DNA of 64,000 nucleotides from Azospirillum soli (GTDB lineage: Bacteria; Pseudomonadota; Alphaproteobacteria; Azospirillales; Azospirillaceae), in the NCBI RefSeq assembly GCF_017876165.1, contig NZ_JAGINQ010000012.1, forward strand, positions 124,001-188,000, read 5' to 3'. Positions 44,184 to 53,162 of the stretch are shown here, one piece after another. The translations under genes were made by a program, and so were the position numbers. The notes below the pieces were generated by a model. It ran no database searches. It saw only the letters and a program-made list of their open reading frames with translations, and was not told the origin of the DNA. The first letter of the stretch is position 1. Each line of letters opens with the position of its first letter.

Positions 44184-45224
44184 TCAGCCGGCCTTGGCGG
44201 TGGCAGAGGCCTGCCAGAGGTTGATGCCGCCTTCCACCGCGTGGGTGTCGATGGCAGCCAGCTCCTCCGGCGAGAAGGCGGTGTTCTTTAGCGCGTCGAG
44301 CGAGTTGTCCAACTGCTCCACATTGCGGGCACCGATCAGGGCGGAGGTGATGCGCGGGTCGCGCAGAACCCAGGCAATGGCCATCTGCGCCAGCGTCTGC
44401 CCCCGCGCCTGCGCGATGGCGTCCAGCGCGCGGACGCGCTCCAGATTCTCCGCCGACAGGAAATGCGCGCGCAGGGTTCCGCCCTTGGCGGCGCGGGCGT
44501 CGTTCGGTTGGCCGCTCAGGTATTTGGAGGTCAGCAGGCCCTGGGCCAGTGGCGAGAAGGCGATGCAGCCGATGCCCAGATCCTCCAACGTGTCGAGCAG
44601 ACCGCCTTCGATCCAGCGGTTCAGCATGGAGTAGGAGGGCTGGTGGATCAGGCAGGGCGTGCCGAGGCCCTTCAGGATCGCCGCCGCCCGCCGCGTCTCC
44701 TCGGCGGAGTAGGAGGAAATGCCGACGTAGAGCGCCTTGCCCTGGCGCACGGCGTGGTTCAGCGCGCCCATGGTCTCCTCCAGCGGCGTGCGCGGATCGA
44801 CCCGGTGCGAATAGAAAATGTCCACATAGTCGAGCCCCATGCGCTTGAGGCTCTGGTCCAGGCTGGCGGTCAGGTACTTGCGCGACCCCCAACTGCCATA
44901 GGGGCCGGGCCACATGTCGTAGCCGGCCTTGGTCGAAACGACGATCTCATCCCGGTAGGGGCGGAAGTCGGTCGCCAGGATGCGGCCGAAATTCTCCTCC
45001 GCCGAGCCCGGCGGCGGGCCGTAGTTGTTGGCGAGGTCGAAATGCGTCACGCCCCGGTCGAAGGCGCGGCGCAGCACGGCGCGCCCGGTTTCGAACACGT
45101 CCGTCCCGCCGAAATTCTGCCACAGCCCGAGCGAGATCGCCGGAAGGTCGAGCCCGCTCCGCCCGCTGCGGCGGAAGGCGGCCTGTTCGTAACGGGCGGG
45201 AGCGGCGATGTAGGGTGACGTCAT
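44184..45224 (-). CDS. Aldo/keto reductase, L-glyceraldehyde-3-phosphate reductase (YghZ/Gpr) type
   Basis: A 346-residue AKR. Catalytic tetrad: Asp in FDLANNYGPPPG, Tyr in the same NNYG, Lys in VVSTKAGYDMWPG, His in IFYSHRVDPRTPLEE. The GYDMWPGPYG stretch and the overall length fit the YghZ group (AKR14). NADPH-dependent reduction of small aldehydes such as methylglyoxal or L-glyceraldehyde-3-phosphate. A 521-bp gap containing a perfect palindrome lies upstream. Confidence 0.92.
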   Translation of the reverse strand: MTSPYIAAPARYEQAAFRRSGRSGLDLPAISLGLWQNFGGTDVFETGRAVLRRAFDRGVTHFDLANNYGPPPGSAEENFGRILATDFRPYRDEIVVSTKAGYDMWPGPYGSWGSRKYLTASLDQSLKRMGLDYVDIFYSHRVDPRTPLEETMGALNHAVRQGKALYVGISSYSAEETRRAAAILKGLGTPCLIHQPSYSMLNRWIEGGLLDTLEDLGIGCIAFSPLAQGLLTSKYLSGQPNDARAAKGGTLRAHFLSAENLERVRALDAIAQARGQTLAQMAIAWVLRDPRITSALIGARNVEQLDNSLDALKNTAFSPEELAAIDTHAVEGGINLWQASATAKAG

Positions 45225-45745
45225 GATCGAAATCCCGAATGAAAAGAAACGGATGACAACGACAGATGGGAGCGGCGGGAAGTTTCTGCCGGCCCAATCG
45301 TTCGTGCTATTATAATTGAGGCGGCTTCGGCGCCAATGCTGCCATTGATCGGCTTGATCGCCAAGGCAGTGTGGGAGCGCCGCTCATCGCCCGGTCTCCC
45401 GTCGTTGCCGCTGGCCGTTTCGTGCAGATGCTCATAGTCTATTAAATCTATATGCTAAGCATACGTTAAACCGTACCGTCCGCGCGAAAACTGTATTTTG
45501 AGCGGCGCTCGCCCGTGCAGGCGCATTCCAGATGACGATGGCGAGGTGAAAGCAGCTTCGTTTGCGGTACGCTGCAATTGGCGTCGGGCTGCAACATGGG
45601 AGCCTTCACGGCCGGGCGCGGCACGCCGTATGGTCTCGCCAGGGCTCCGGTGGTCAAGGCAAGCAGACTTGGGCGGACCTCCGGGGCCTGCGCGAGGTGA
45701 TGACGCTGTTCAACCCTGCACCCGTGACATGATGCGGAGGTGTGC
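45225..45745. other. 521-bp gene-free region with palindrome and AT-rich promoter signals
   Basis: No convincing gene. It holds TATAAT-like elements on both strands (45309–45316) about 90 bp from the minus-strand reductase, and an AT-rich stretch at 45435–45480 that contains the perfect 13-bp palindrome TATGCT-A-AGCATA (45451–45463), probably an operator. The rest of the gap up to 45745 is GC-rich, with no recognisable motif. Confidence 0.5.
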
Positions 45746-46585
45746 ATGAGCGTTCCGACGACCGCCCTTCCCGCCGGCGAGGCCATCTCCATCCTGGGCC
45801 AAGGCACATGGTACATGGGCGAGGATGACCGCGAGCGGGCGCGGGAGTCCGATGCGCTGCGCCTCGGCCTCGACCTCGGCATGACGCTGATCGACACGGC
45901 GGAAATGTACGCCGACGGCGGAGCCGAAGAGGTCGTCGCAGACGCCATCGAGGGACGCCGGGACGAGGTGTTCCTGGTCAGCAAGGTGTTGCCCTCCAAC
46001 GCCTCGCGCCAGGGAACCATTGAGGCGTGCGAGCGCAGCCTCCGCCGCATGCGCACGGACCGGATCGACCTCTACCTGCTGCACTGGCGTGGTTCGCACC
46101 CTTTTGCCGAGACGGTGGAAGGGTTCGAGGCGCTGATGCGCGACGGCAAGATCCGCCATTGGGGCGTCAGCAATCTCGATCTGGCGGCCATGAAGGACCT
46201 CATGAAGGTGCCGGGCGGCGGGGCGGTGCAGGCCAACCAACTGCTCTACAACCTGACGCGCAGGGGCATCGAGTTCGCGTTTAAGCCATGGTGCCTTCGC
46301 CAGGGCATTCCGATCATGGCCTATTCGCCCATCGAGCGGGGGCGCATGCTGCGCGATGCCCGCCTGCGCGCCGTGGCGGAACGGCATGGGGCGACGCCCG
46401 CCCAGGTGGCGTTGGCATGGCTGCTGCGGCAGAAGGGAGTCATCGCCATTCCCAAGGCGTCCAACCCGGCGCATGTGCGGGAGAACCGCGCGGCGTTGGA
46501 TCTGCGTCTCGACGAGCATGATCTCGCCACCCTCGACAGCGCCTTCCCGCCGCCGCGCATGCCACGGCCGCTGGAGATGCTGTAG
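45746..46585 (+). CDS. Aldo/keto reductase
   Basis: A 279-residue AKR. Tetrad: Asp and Tyr in LIDTAEMYADGGAEE, Lys in VFLVSKVLPSNAS, His in LYLLHWRGSHPF. The C-terminal VIAIPKASNPAHVRENRAAL is the NADPH phosphate-binding loop. GGAGG 5 nt before the ATG at 45746 sets the start (a GTG two codons earlier is unlikely). It lies 114 bp before the molybdopterin oxidoreductase, possibly co-transcribed. Substrate unknown. Confidence 0.92.
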   Translation: MSVPTTALPAGEAISILGQGTWYMGEDDRERARESDALRLGLDLGMTLIDTAEMYADGGAEEVVADAIEGRRDEVFLVSKVLPSNASRQGTIEACERSLRRMRTDRIDLYLLHWRGSHPFAETVEGFEALMRDGKIRHWGVSNLDLAAMKDLMKVPGGGAVQANQLLYNLTRRGIEFAFKPWCLRQGIPIMAYSPIERGRMLRDARLRAVAERHGATPAQVALAWLLRQKGVIAIPKASNPAHVRENRAALDLRLDEHDLATLDSAFPPPRMPRPLEML

Positions 46586-46699
46586 GCATGCCGGCCCTGG
46601 CCAGTATGGTTATGGCCGGTGAGATCATGGCCGGTGGGGTATCGTCGCGGGCGGAATTCGGGTAACGATGGCAGACCCGCCGCACACGCCCTGACCGGA

Positions 46700-48802
46700 A
46701 TGACCATGCCCGACAGCTCCGCGATCAGCCTTCACGCCTCGGCCTGCCCGCACGATTGCCCGTCCACCTGCGCGCTGGAGGTGGAGGTCGTCGGCAGCGC
46801 CCGTATCGGCCGGATCCGGGGATCGGCGGACAACAGCTACACGGCCGGCGTGATCTGCGCGAAGGTCGCCCGCTATGCCGAGCGCGTCCACCATCCGGAC
46901 CGGCTGACCCGGCCGTTGCGCCGCACCGGTCCGAAGGGCTCCGGCCAGTTCGAGCCGATCTCCTGGGACGACGCGCTGGACATTGTGGCCGAGCGCTTCC
47001 TGGAGGCGGAGCGGCGGTTCGGGACCGAGACGGTGTGGCCCTACCAGTACGCCGGCACCATGGGGCTCGTGCAGCGCGACGGCATCAACCGGCTGCGCCA
47101 CGCCAAGCGCTGGTCGGGCTTCTTCTCGTCCATCTGCACCAACCCGGCCTGGGCTGGCTGGCTGGCCGGCGCCGGGCGGCTGGCCGGGGCCGACCCGCGC
47201 GAGATGGCGAAGTCGGACCTCGTGATCATCTGGGGCACCAACCCGGTCTCCACACAGGTCAACGTGATGACCCACGCCGTGCGCGCCCGCAAGGAGCGCG
47301 GGGCCAAGATCGCCGTGGTGGACGTCTATCGCACACCGACCATGGAGCAGGCGGATATCCCGCTGCTGATCCGGCCGGGCACGGACGGGGCGCTGGCCTG
47401 CGCGGTGATGCATGTGCTGTTTCGCGACGGTCTGGCCGACCGCGCCTACCTCGCCAGCTACGGCGACGACCCGGCTGCGCTGGAGGCTCACCTCGCCGAG
47501 CGGACGCCGGAATGGGCGGAGGCGATCACCGGCCTGCCGGCAAGCGAGATCGAGGAGTTCGCCCGGCTGGTCGGTCGGACGAAACGCTCCTTCTTCCGGC
47601 TCGGTTACGGATTCAGCCGCTCGCGCAACGGGGCGGCGAACATGCACGCGGCCTCCTGCATCCCGGTGGTCTCCGGCGCGTGGCAGGTGGAGGGCGGCGG
47701 GGCGTTCCACACCAACGGCGCCATCTTTCATTGGGACAAGACGCTGATCGAGGGGCTGGATCTGCGCGATCCCACCGTGCGCATGCTGGACCAATCGCGT
47801 ATCGGCCCGATTCTGGAGGGTGATGCGGATGCGCTGGCCGGTGGGCCGCCGGTAACCGCCATGCTGATCCAGAACACCAACCCGGTCACCGTGGCGCCCG
47901 ACCAGACCCGCGTGCGCCGGGGCTTCGCCCGCGACGACCTGTTCGTCTGCGTGCACGAGCAGTTCATGACCGAGACGGTGCGCATGGCCGACATCGTGCT
48001 ACCCGCCACCATGTTCCTGGAGCATGACGACCTCTATCAGGCGGGCGGCAACCAGCACATCCTGCTCGGCCCGGCGCTGATCGATCCGCCCGGCGAGTGC
48101 CGCCCCAACCATTTCGTCATCGGCGCGCTCGCCAAACGGTTGGGTGTAGACGACCATCCCGGCTTCAACATGACCGCGCGGGAACTGATCGACGCAACCC
48201 TGCAACGCTCCGGCTGGGGCACGCTGGAGGAATTGGAGGCGGCGCGGTTCCGCGACGTGCAGCCGGATTTCGAGACCGCGCATTACGTGAAGGGCTTCGG
48301 TTGGCCGGACGGGAAGTTCCGTCTGAAGCCGGAATGGCCGAAGGTGCCCTACCCCGCTCCCTCGACCTTCGGCCCGGTCGAGGCCATGCCCGGCCTGCCC
48401 GACCATTGGACGGTGATCGAGGAAGCGGACGACGAGCATCCCTTCCGTCTGGTCACGGCACCCGCCCGCAACTTCCTGAACACCAGCTTCACGGAGACGC
48501 CGACCTCCCGCACGCGGGAAAGCCGGCCTTCGCTGCTGATCCACCCGGACGACGCGGCGGCGCTGGGCATCGCCGAGGGCGACCGGGTGGAGGTGGCGAA
48601 CGGGCGCGGTTCGGTCTTCCTGCACGCGCGCCGGTTCGACGGCGTGCGGCGCGGGGTGGTGATCGCCGAATCCGTCTGGCCGAACGCGGCCCACGACGGC
48701 GGCCGCGGCATTAACACGCTGACCGGCGCGGACGCGGTCGCCCCGTTCGGAGGCGCCGCGTTCCACGACAACCGCGTGCGGGTTTGTAAGTCCGCTCAGT
48801 GA
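46700..48802 (+). CDS. Molybdopterin oxidoreductase with N-terminal [4Fe-4S] site
   Basis: A 700-residue member of the DMSO-reductase superfamily. Four cysteines at the N-terminus (C16, C20, C24, C53 in SACPHDCPSTC and GVICAKV) bind a [4Fe-4S] cluster. MGD-binding segments include GTNPVSTQVNVM, IPLLIRPGTDGALACAVMHV, LIQNTNPVTVAPDQT and VRMADIVLPATMFLEHDDLY. No Tat signal is visible, so probably cytoplasmic. The substrate cannot be assigned from sequence. An ATG at 46706 is a near-equal start. It converges with the tauD-like gene. Confidence 0.9.
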   Translation: MTMPDSSAISLHASACPHDCPSTCALEVEVVGSARIGRIRGSADNSYTAGVICAKVARYAERVHHPDRLTRPLRRTGPKGSGQFEPISWDDALDIVAERFLEAERRFGTETVWPYQYAGTMGLVQRDGINRLRHAKRWSGFFSSICTNPAWAGWLAGAGRLAGADPREMAKSDLVIIWGTNPVSTQVNVMTHAVRARKERGAKIAVVDVYRTPTMEQADIPLLIRPGTDGALACAVMHVLFRDGLADRAYLASYGDDPAALEAHLAERTPEWAEAITGLPASEIEEFARLVGRTKRSFFRLGYGFSRSRNGAANMHAASCIPVVSGAWQVEGGGAFHTNGAIFHWDKTLIEGLDLRDPTVRMLDQSRIGPILEGDADALAGGPPVTAMLIQNTNPVTVAPDQTRVRRGFARDDLFVCVHEQFMTETVRMADIVLPATMFLEHDDLYQAGGNQHILLGPALIDPPGECRPNHFVIGALAKRLGVDDHPGFNMTARELIDATLQRSGWGTLEELEAARFRDVQPDFETAHYVKGFGWPDGKFRLKPEWPKVPYPAPSTFGPVEAMPGLPDHWTVIEEADDEHPFRLVTAPARNFLNTSFTETPTSRTRESRPSLLIHPDDAAALGIAEGDRVEVANGRGSVFLHARRFDGVRRGVVIAESVWPNAAHDGGRGINTLTGADAVAPFGGAAFHDNRVRVCKSAQ

Positions 48803-49644
48803 AGCGGCCCGCCGTCCAGGGTAATGCGGTGCAGGACCCGGCGGTGACCGGCGTAGTTGTTCAGCGCCAAGTGCCAAGTGGAGCGGTTGTCCCAATAGGC
48901 CAGCGTGCCGGGTTGCCATTGCAGGCGGGCGATGAACTCCGGCCGGACCGCCTGGGCGTAGAGATAGTCCAACAGCGGCTTGGACTCCGCCTCGGTCCAA
49001 CCGTCGAAGCGCAGGGTGAAGTTCGGGTTGACGTAGAGCGCCTTGCGGCCGTTTTCCGGGTGGGTGATGACCACCGGGTGCAGGGCGTCTTGGGTGGCGA
49101 GGTCTGGGTTCAGCAGGCGGCCCTTCAGGTCGGGGTCGGTCACCGCCTTACTGGTGTAGCCGAAGACGTGGCGGCTGGAGTGGATGGCCTTCAGCCCCTC
49201 CAGCGTCGCCTTCAGCCCGTCGGACAGGGAATCATAGACCGCGTACATGCTGGAGAACAGCGTGTCGCCGCCGACCGGGGGCAGTTCGCGGGCGTACAGC
49301 AGCGAGCCCTTGGCCGGCAGCTGGTCGTAGCTGTGGTCGGTGTGCCAGAGCCCGCCGATGTTGATCGTCTGCTCCGGCTCCTTGCGGACCTCGGCGATTT
49401 CCGGATAGCCGTCCACCGGCTTGAAGAAGCGGTTGACGTTGATCTCCCCCAGCTGGCGGGCCAGCGCGATGTGCTGTTCCGGCGTCAGGTTTTGCCCCCG
49501 GAAGACCAGAAGCCCGAAGTCCGCGACGGCGCGGTTCAGCTCCTCGACCAGCGGAGAGGACAGCGGCTTGGACAGATCGACGCCGGCGATCTCCGCACCG
49601 GTGAAAGGCGAAATCCGCGTCAGGTCGAATTGCGAATAGCTCAT
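48796..49644 (-). CDS. TauD/TfdA family alpha-ketoglutarate-dependent dioxygenase
   Basis: A 282-residue Fe(II)/2-oxoglutarate dioxygenase. Iron ligands are His101 and Asp103 (GLWHTDHSYD) and distal His258 (STWHLALNN), with Arg269 (GHRRVLHRI) for 2-oxoglutarate. The GEINVNRFFKP and PVGGDTLFSSM segments are typical. In taurine operons the enzyme releases sulfite from taurine; here it sits at the end of an importer operon of the same group, so an alkylsulfonate/sulfate-ester substrate is inferred. Confidence 0.92.
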   Translation of the reverse strand: MSYSQFDLTRISPFTGAEIAGVDLSKPLSSPLVEELNRAVADFGLLVFRGQNLTPEQHIALARQLGEINVNRFFKPVDGYPEIAEVRKEPEQTINIGGLWHTDHSYDQLPAKGSLLYARELPPVGGDTLFSSMYAVYDSLSDGLKATLEGLKAIHSSRHVFGYTSKAVTDPDLKGRLLNPDLATQDALHPVVITHPENGRKALYVNPNFTLRFDGWTEAESKPLLDYLYAQAVRPEFIARLQWQPGTLAYWDNRSTWHLALNNYAGHRRVLHRITLDGGPLH

Positions 49645-49661
49645 AATGCTTGTTCCTCAGG

Positions 49662-50678
49662 TCAGGCGCCGGCGACGACGTCCAAGAAAAGGGAGGGGTC
49701 GAAATACTGGTCGGCGTGCAGCGGGTCCTTGAAGGCGCCGACCTGCACGTTGAAATCGGTGACGCGGTCGAGCTGCCGGGCAACGCTGCCGTCCTTGATC
49801 CGCGCCGCCCACTCGGCGGCGGTGTACCAAGCGGCCAGCTTGTACTGGCGATGCAGTTCCTCGACCGGGAAGTCGGGCCACTTATCCTTCAGGCCGGCGA
49901 TGGCCTCGTCCGGCTTGGTCGCCAGCAGGTCGTTGGCGGCAATCCAGGCGCGGATGAAGCGCTTCAGGACGTCCTTGTTGCCGGCGTAAAAGTCGTTGCG
50001 CGCCGACCAGCCGTTCAGGATCGAGGAATCGGCCACCTGAGCGCCATCGATCAGCTTGATTGAGGCCGGGGCCCCCTTGCCGATCACCGTGTCGAACGGC
50101 GCCCAGGTCGCCACCGCCGGAACCGCGCCCGACACGAAGGAGGTGACGGCGTTCGCCATCGGCTGGTGCACGATGTCCGCGTCGGTGACGGAGTTCAGCC
50201 CGGCCGCATCGAACGCCCGGTGCAGGAAGAAATGGGCGGTGGTGCCGCGCGTGGTCGCGATCTTGCGGCCCTTCAGGTCGGTCACTGACTTAATGCCGGC
50301 CTCCGGATTCACCCAGATCTGGGCGGTGGCGATCTCTACCGCATTGATCAGAAAGGCCTTGCCCTGCCCGCGCGCCGGGAAGTTGGAGATGACCGCACCC
50401 GTGGTCACCAGATCCAGGCTGCCGCCGACGAGCGCCTGATAGGCCTCCAGCCCGCTGACGAACTGAATGGTCTCGACCTCCAGATTCTGCGCCTTGAAGG
50501 CGCTGATCCGTTCCGCCACCCAGAGGTGGGAGTCGGAGGCGAGGCCGTGCAGATAGCCGATGCGCAGCTTGGCGGTCGGGCCGGCCGGTGCGGCGAACAC
50601 GGTCGGCGCCACAGACAGGCCACCGGCGGCGAGCACTGTGACGGCGGCGGATTTCAGGAAATGCCTGCGTTGAATCAT
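49662..50678 (-). CDS. Sulfonate/taurine-type ABC transporter substrate-binding protein
   Basis: A 338-residue SsuA/TauA-type periplasmic binding protein. The leader MIQRRHFLKSAAVTVLAAGG has a twin-arginine motif (RRHFLK), suggesting Tat export, unusual but known for this family. The core LRIGYLHGLASDSHLWVAER, GGSLDLVTTGAVISN and GRKIATTRGTTAHFFLHRAF is typical. Lies between tauD-like (18 bp downstream) and the ATPase gene. Confidence 0.9.
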   Translation of the reverse strand: MIQRRHFLKSAAVTVLAAGGLSVAPTVFAAPAGPTAKLRIGYLHGLASDSHLWVAERISAFKAQNLEVETIQFVSGLEAYQALVGGSLDLVTTGAVISNFPARGQGKAFLINAVEIATAQIWVNPEAGIKSVTDLKGRKIATTRGTTAHFFLHRAFDAAGLNSVTDADIVHQPMANAVTSFVSGAVPAVATWAPFDTVIGKGAPASIKLIDGAQVADSSILNGWSARNDFYAGNKDVLKRFIRAWIAANDLLATKPDEAIAGLKDKWPDFPVEELHRQYKLAAWYTAAEWAARIKDGSVARQLDRVTDFNVQVGAFKDPLHADQYFDPSLFLDVVAGA

Positions 50679-50715
50679 GGTGAGGGTCCGTCCATTCGGG
50701 GCGGTGGGAGGGGGA

Positions 50716-51525
50716 TCAGCTTTGCGATGCGAGGGAGAGGCGGGACTGCGCCGCGTACTCCTCCATGACCAACTCGGTCAGCTCGCCCTTCAGGCGGGCG
50801 AACTCCTCGTTGGCGAGGTGATGGTGGGTGCGTGGGAAGGGGAACGGCACGTCGATGACCGCCTTGATCCGGCCCGGCCGCGCGGAGATCACGACGACGC
50901 GGGAGGCGAGATACAGCGCCTCCTCCACCGCGTGGGTGATCAGCAGGCCGGTGGTCCCCTCCCGCTCCAGCACTTGCAGAAGCAGATCCTGCATGGCGAG
51001 GCGGGTCTGGGCGTCGAGCGCGCCGAAGGGCTCGTCCATCAACAAAACGCGCGGACGCACGGCGTAGGCGCGGGCCAGCGCCACGCGCTGCTTCATGCCG
51101 CCGGACAGGGCCTTTGGAAACGCCTTGCGGAAGTCGCGCAGGCCCATCAGGTCCAGGTAGCGTTCGACAATCTCGGCGCGTTCGGCCTCGGACACGCGGT
51201 TGGCGGACAGCTCCAGGCCGAAGCCGATGTTCTGTTCCACCGTCAGCCAGGGGAAGATCCCGTATTCCTGAAAGATCACGCCGCGTTCCGGGCCGGGTGC
51301 GCCGATGGGCTGTCCGTCCAGCGTGACACGCCCCGTGGTGGGCTGGAGCAGCCCGGCGGCCAGCTTCAGCAAGGTGGTCTTGCCGCAGCCGGACGGGCCG
51401 ACCACCGCGACGAATTCCCCCTTGTTGATGGTCAGGGACACGTTGCCGAGGGCCGTAATCGGCCCGTCCGGCGTGTCGTAGGCGACCGAAACGCCGTCGA
51501 AGACGAGGCTGGAGGGCACGGTCAT
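50716..51525 (-). CDS. Sulfonate/taurine-type ABC transporter ATPase
   Basis: A 269-residue ATPase: Walker A GPSGCGKTT, Q-loop FQEYGIFPWLTVEQN, signature LSGGMKQR, Walker B LLMDEPFGALDAQT, switch ITHAVEEAL. These are the hallmarks of the SsuB/TauB/NrtD group. Overlaps the permease gene by 4 nt (ATGA). Confidence 0.94.
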   Translation of the reverse strand: MTVPSSLVFDGVSVAYDTPDGPITALGNVSLTINKGEFVAVVGPSGCGKTTLLKLAAGLLQPTTGRVTLDGQPIGAPGPERGVIFQEYGIFPWLTVEQNIGFGLELSANRVSEAERAEIVERYLDLMGLRDFRKAFPKALSGGMKQRVALARAYAVRPRVLLMDEPFGALDAQTRLAMQDLLLQVLEREGTTGLLITHAVEEALYLASRVVVISARPGRIKAVIDVPFPFPRTHHHLANEEFARLKGELTELVMEEYAAQSRLSLASQS

Positions 51526-52361
51526 GACGGCACCCGCTCCTGCCAGGAGAGCAGCCGCCGGGACAGGCGGCGCAGGGCGTGGTCCATCGACAGAGCGGTC
51601 AGCCCGATCATGATGATGCCGACATAGATCACGTCCAGCTGGAAGAAGGAGGCGGCCATCTGAATCATGGCGCCCAAGCCCGCCTGCGCGGCCACCAGCT
51701 CCGCCGCGACCAGCGTCGCCCAGGTGACGCCCAGCGCCACGCGCAACGCGGTCAGGATGTGCGGCAGGGCGTAGGGCAGGACCAGCTTGCGGAAGATCTC
51801 GCTCTGGTTAGCGCCCAGCGTGCGGGCGACGTGGCCGTAGATCGGCGGCATCTGCGCGATGCCCTCGTACAGCACGATCACGGCGGCGAAGAAGGCCGAG
51901 AAGGACAGGACGAAGACCTTCGCCGCCTCCCCGATGCCCAGATAGACGATGACCAGCGGCACCAGCGCGATGGGCGGCAGAGCGCGGAAGAAGTTGATCA
52001 GCGGATCGAGCGTCAGCCGCGCGGTCGCATAGCGGCCGAGCGCGAAGCCCACGGGAATGGCGATCGCGGTGCCGATGGCGACCCCGGCCAGCACGCGGCC
52101 CGTGGAGGCCAGGATGTGGCGCGGCAATTCACCATCCAGCAGGCGCGCCCAGGCCGTCGCGGCGATGTCTTGCGGCAGCGGTAGCAGGCCGGGGCTGACC
52201 AGCCCGAAGCCGCGGATCGCGTACCAGACGGCGACGATCGTCAGCCAGGGCAGAAGACGCAGGCCCCAGTTGGCCAGTCGGGCCTTGGCGTACGGAGACA
52301 TGGGTTGAGAGCGGCGCAGTCTCAAAGGGGCTTCACCGTCAATGGGGGGAGCCGTGGACAT
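51522..52361 (-). CDS. Sulfonate/taurine-type ABC transporter permease
   Basis: A 279-residue SsuC/TauC-type permease with about six TMs and the coupling loop YGHVARTLGANQSEIFRKLV followed by LPYALPHILTALRVALGVTW. First gene of the minus-strand operon permease–ATPase–binding protein–dioxygenase. ATG at 52361 is chosen (MSTAPPIDG). An AT-rich, probably regulatory, region lies upstream. Confidence 0.93.
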   Translation of the reverse strand: MSTAPPIDGEAPLRLRRSQPMSPYAKARLANWGLRLLPWLTIVAVWYAIRGFGLVSPGLLPLPQDIAATAWARLLDGELPRHILASTGRVLAGVAIGTAIAIPVGFALGRYATARLTLDPLINFFRALPPIALVPLVIVYLGIGEAAKVFVLSFSAFFAAVIVLYEGIAQMPPIYGHVARTLGANQSEIFRKLVLPYALPHILTALRVALGVTWATLVAAELVAAQAGLGAMIQMAASFFQLDVIYVGIIMIGLTALSMDHALRRLSRRLLSWQERVPS

Positions 52362-52564
52362 GGGAATCACCGTCCAAATGCGTCACACGTGGATAACTCT
52401 ATAAACCTATATACATTGTCGTTTTAAGAAAAATAATTCATTTTTTCAGTGTTAAATTTGAGCACGAGGCAGGTTGCGCTTTGGAAAGGGAACGATCATG
52501 ACCAAAATGGGGTCTTGCGGCACGGGGTGCGCCGCAGCAACGCTGACCACCGGATGGAGGGTGC
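52362..52564. promoter_or_regulatory. AT-rich promoter region of the sulfonate-type operon
   Basis: Positions 52395–52460 are markedly AT-rich compared with the surrounding GC-rich coding DNA and include stretches such as TTTAAGAAAAATAATTC and ATTTTTTC near an imperfect inverted repeat. One DnaA-like CGTGGATAA lies at 52388–52396. The most likely role is promoter/operator of the divergent or minus-strand operon. No gene recognised. Confidence 0.45.
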
Positions 52565-53143
52565 TCACACAGCCGGCGGCATCTCGGTGGCGTCGTCGCA
52601 GACGTAAAGATCAGCACTCCATATCCGGTCGAACGGCAGATTCAGGCGGGTGTTCGTGCGGCTGACCGATTCCGCATCGGGCGCTTCGTAGAGGCAGATC
52701 ATCCGCCGCCGGTCGAGCGCCAGCCAACTCACCAGGAACTCAACCCGGTTCAGGCTGAGGCACCATGCGCCGCGATCCTCAACGGACTGCACGTCATCGA
52801 GCCGAACGGGTTCCTGGAAGGAACGCTCAACCAAGACAAGCGTGCGCTCCGAACCTTCGGAGCGGCTGGACAGGACTTGCGCGTCGGCGCGTGGTCCGTG
52901 CGCCGTCGCCGACCAGACCCGATCGGCCGGCGGTGCGTCGATCTTCTGGGCCGCGGTGCGCACGGACTCCGCGTCCGGCGCGTCGAACACGCAGCAGATG
53001 CGCAGCCCGTCCCTGGAAAGAAGGTGACGCTTCGCCCCGATCCCATGCGCCTGAAGGCACCAGCGATTCCGCCGGTCGATGTTCAGGATCTGCTCGCCGC
53101 TGACCGGGCTTTGGAACGTCCGCTCGAAGATTACGATCGCCAT
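52565..53143 (-). CDS. Tandem DUF4242 (SCO4226-like) protein
   Basis: A 192-residue protein made of two DUF4242 domains. Repeat 1 (about 1–90): VIFERTFQSPVSGEQILNID … LRICCVFDAPDAESVRTAAQ. Repeat 2 (about 98–185): LVLVERSFQEPVRLDDVQSV … RMICLYEAPDAESVSRTNTR. Both repeats carry the C-x-(Y/F)-x-APDAE signature. DUF4242/SCO4226 proteins form ferredoxin-like nickel-binding fold units. It follows the SARP regulator by 19 bp on the same strand, so co-transcribed and perhaps its partner. Confidence 0.85.
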   Translation of the reverse strand: MAIVIFERTFQSPVSGEQILNIDRRNRWCLQAHGIGAKRHLLSRDGLRICCVFDAPDAESVRTAAQKIDAPPADRVWSATAHGPRADAQVLSSRSEGSERTLVLVERSFQEPVRLDDVQSVEDRGAWCLSLNRVEFLVSWLALDRRRMICLYEAPDAESVSRTNTRLNLPFDRIWSADLYVCDDATEMPPAV

Positions 53144-53162
53144 ACCGCCCCCCTCCCCGTGT

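Noticed and set aside
52388..52396. Single DnaA-like box CGTGGATAA in the sulfonate operon promoter
   Set aside because: One imperfect site is expected by chance, with no partner sites nearby.
52498..52665. 55-codon Cys- and Arg-rich plus-strand ORF with a fair ribosome site
   Set aside because: It runs antisense into the DUF4242 gene, has no family resemblance, and most of its composition follows from the opposite coding strand.
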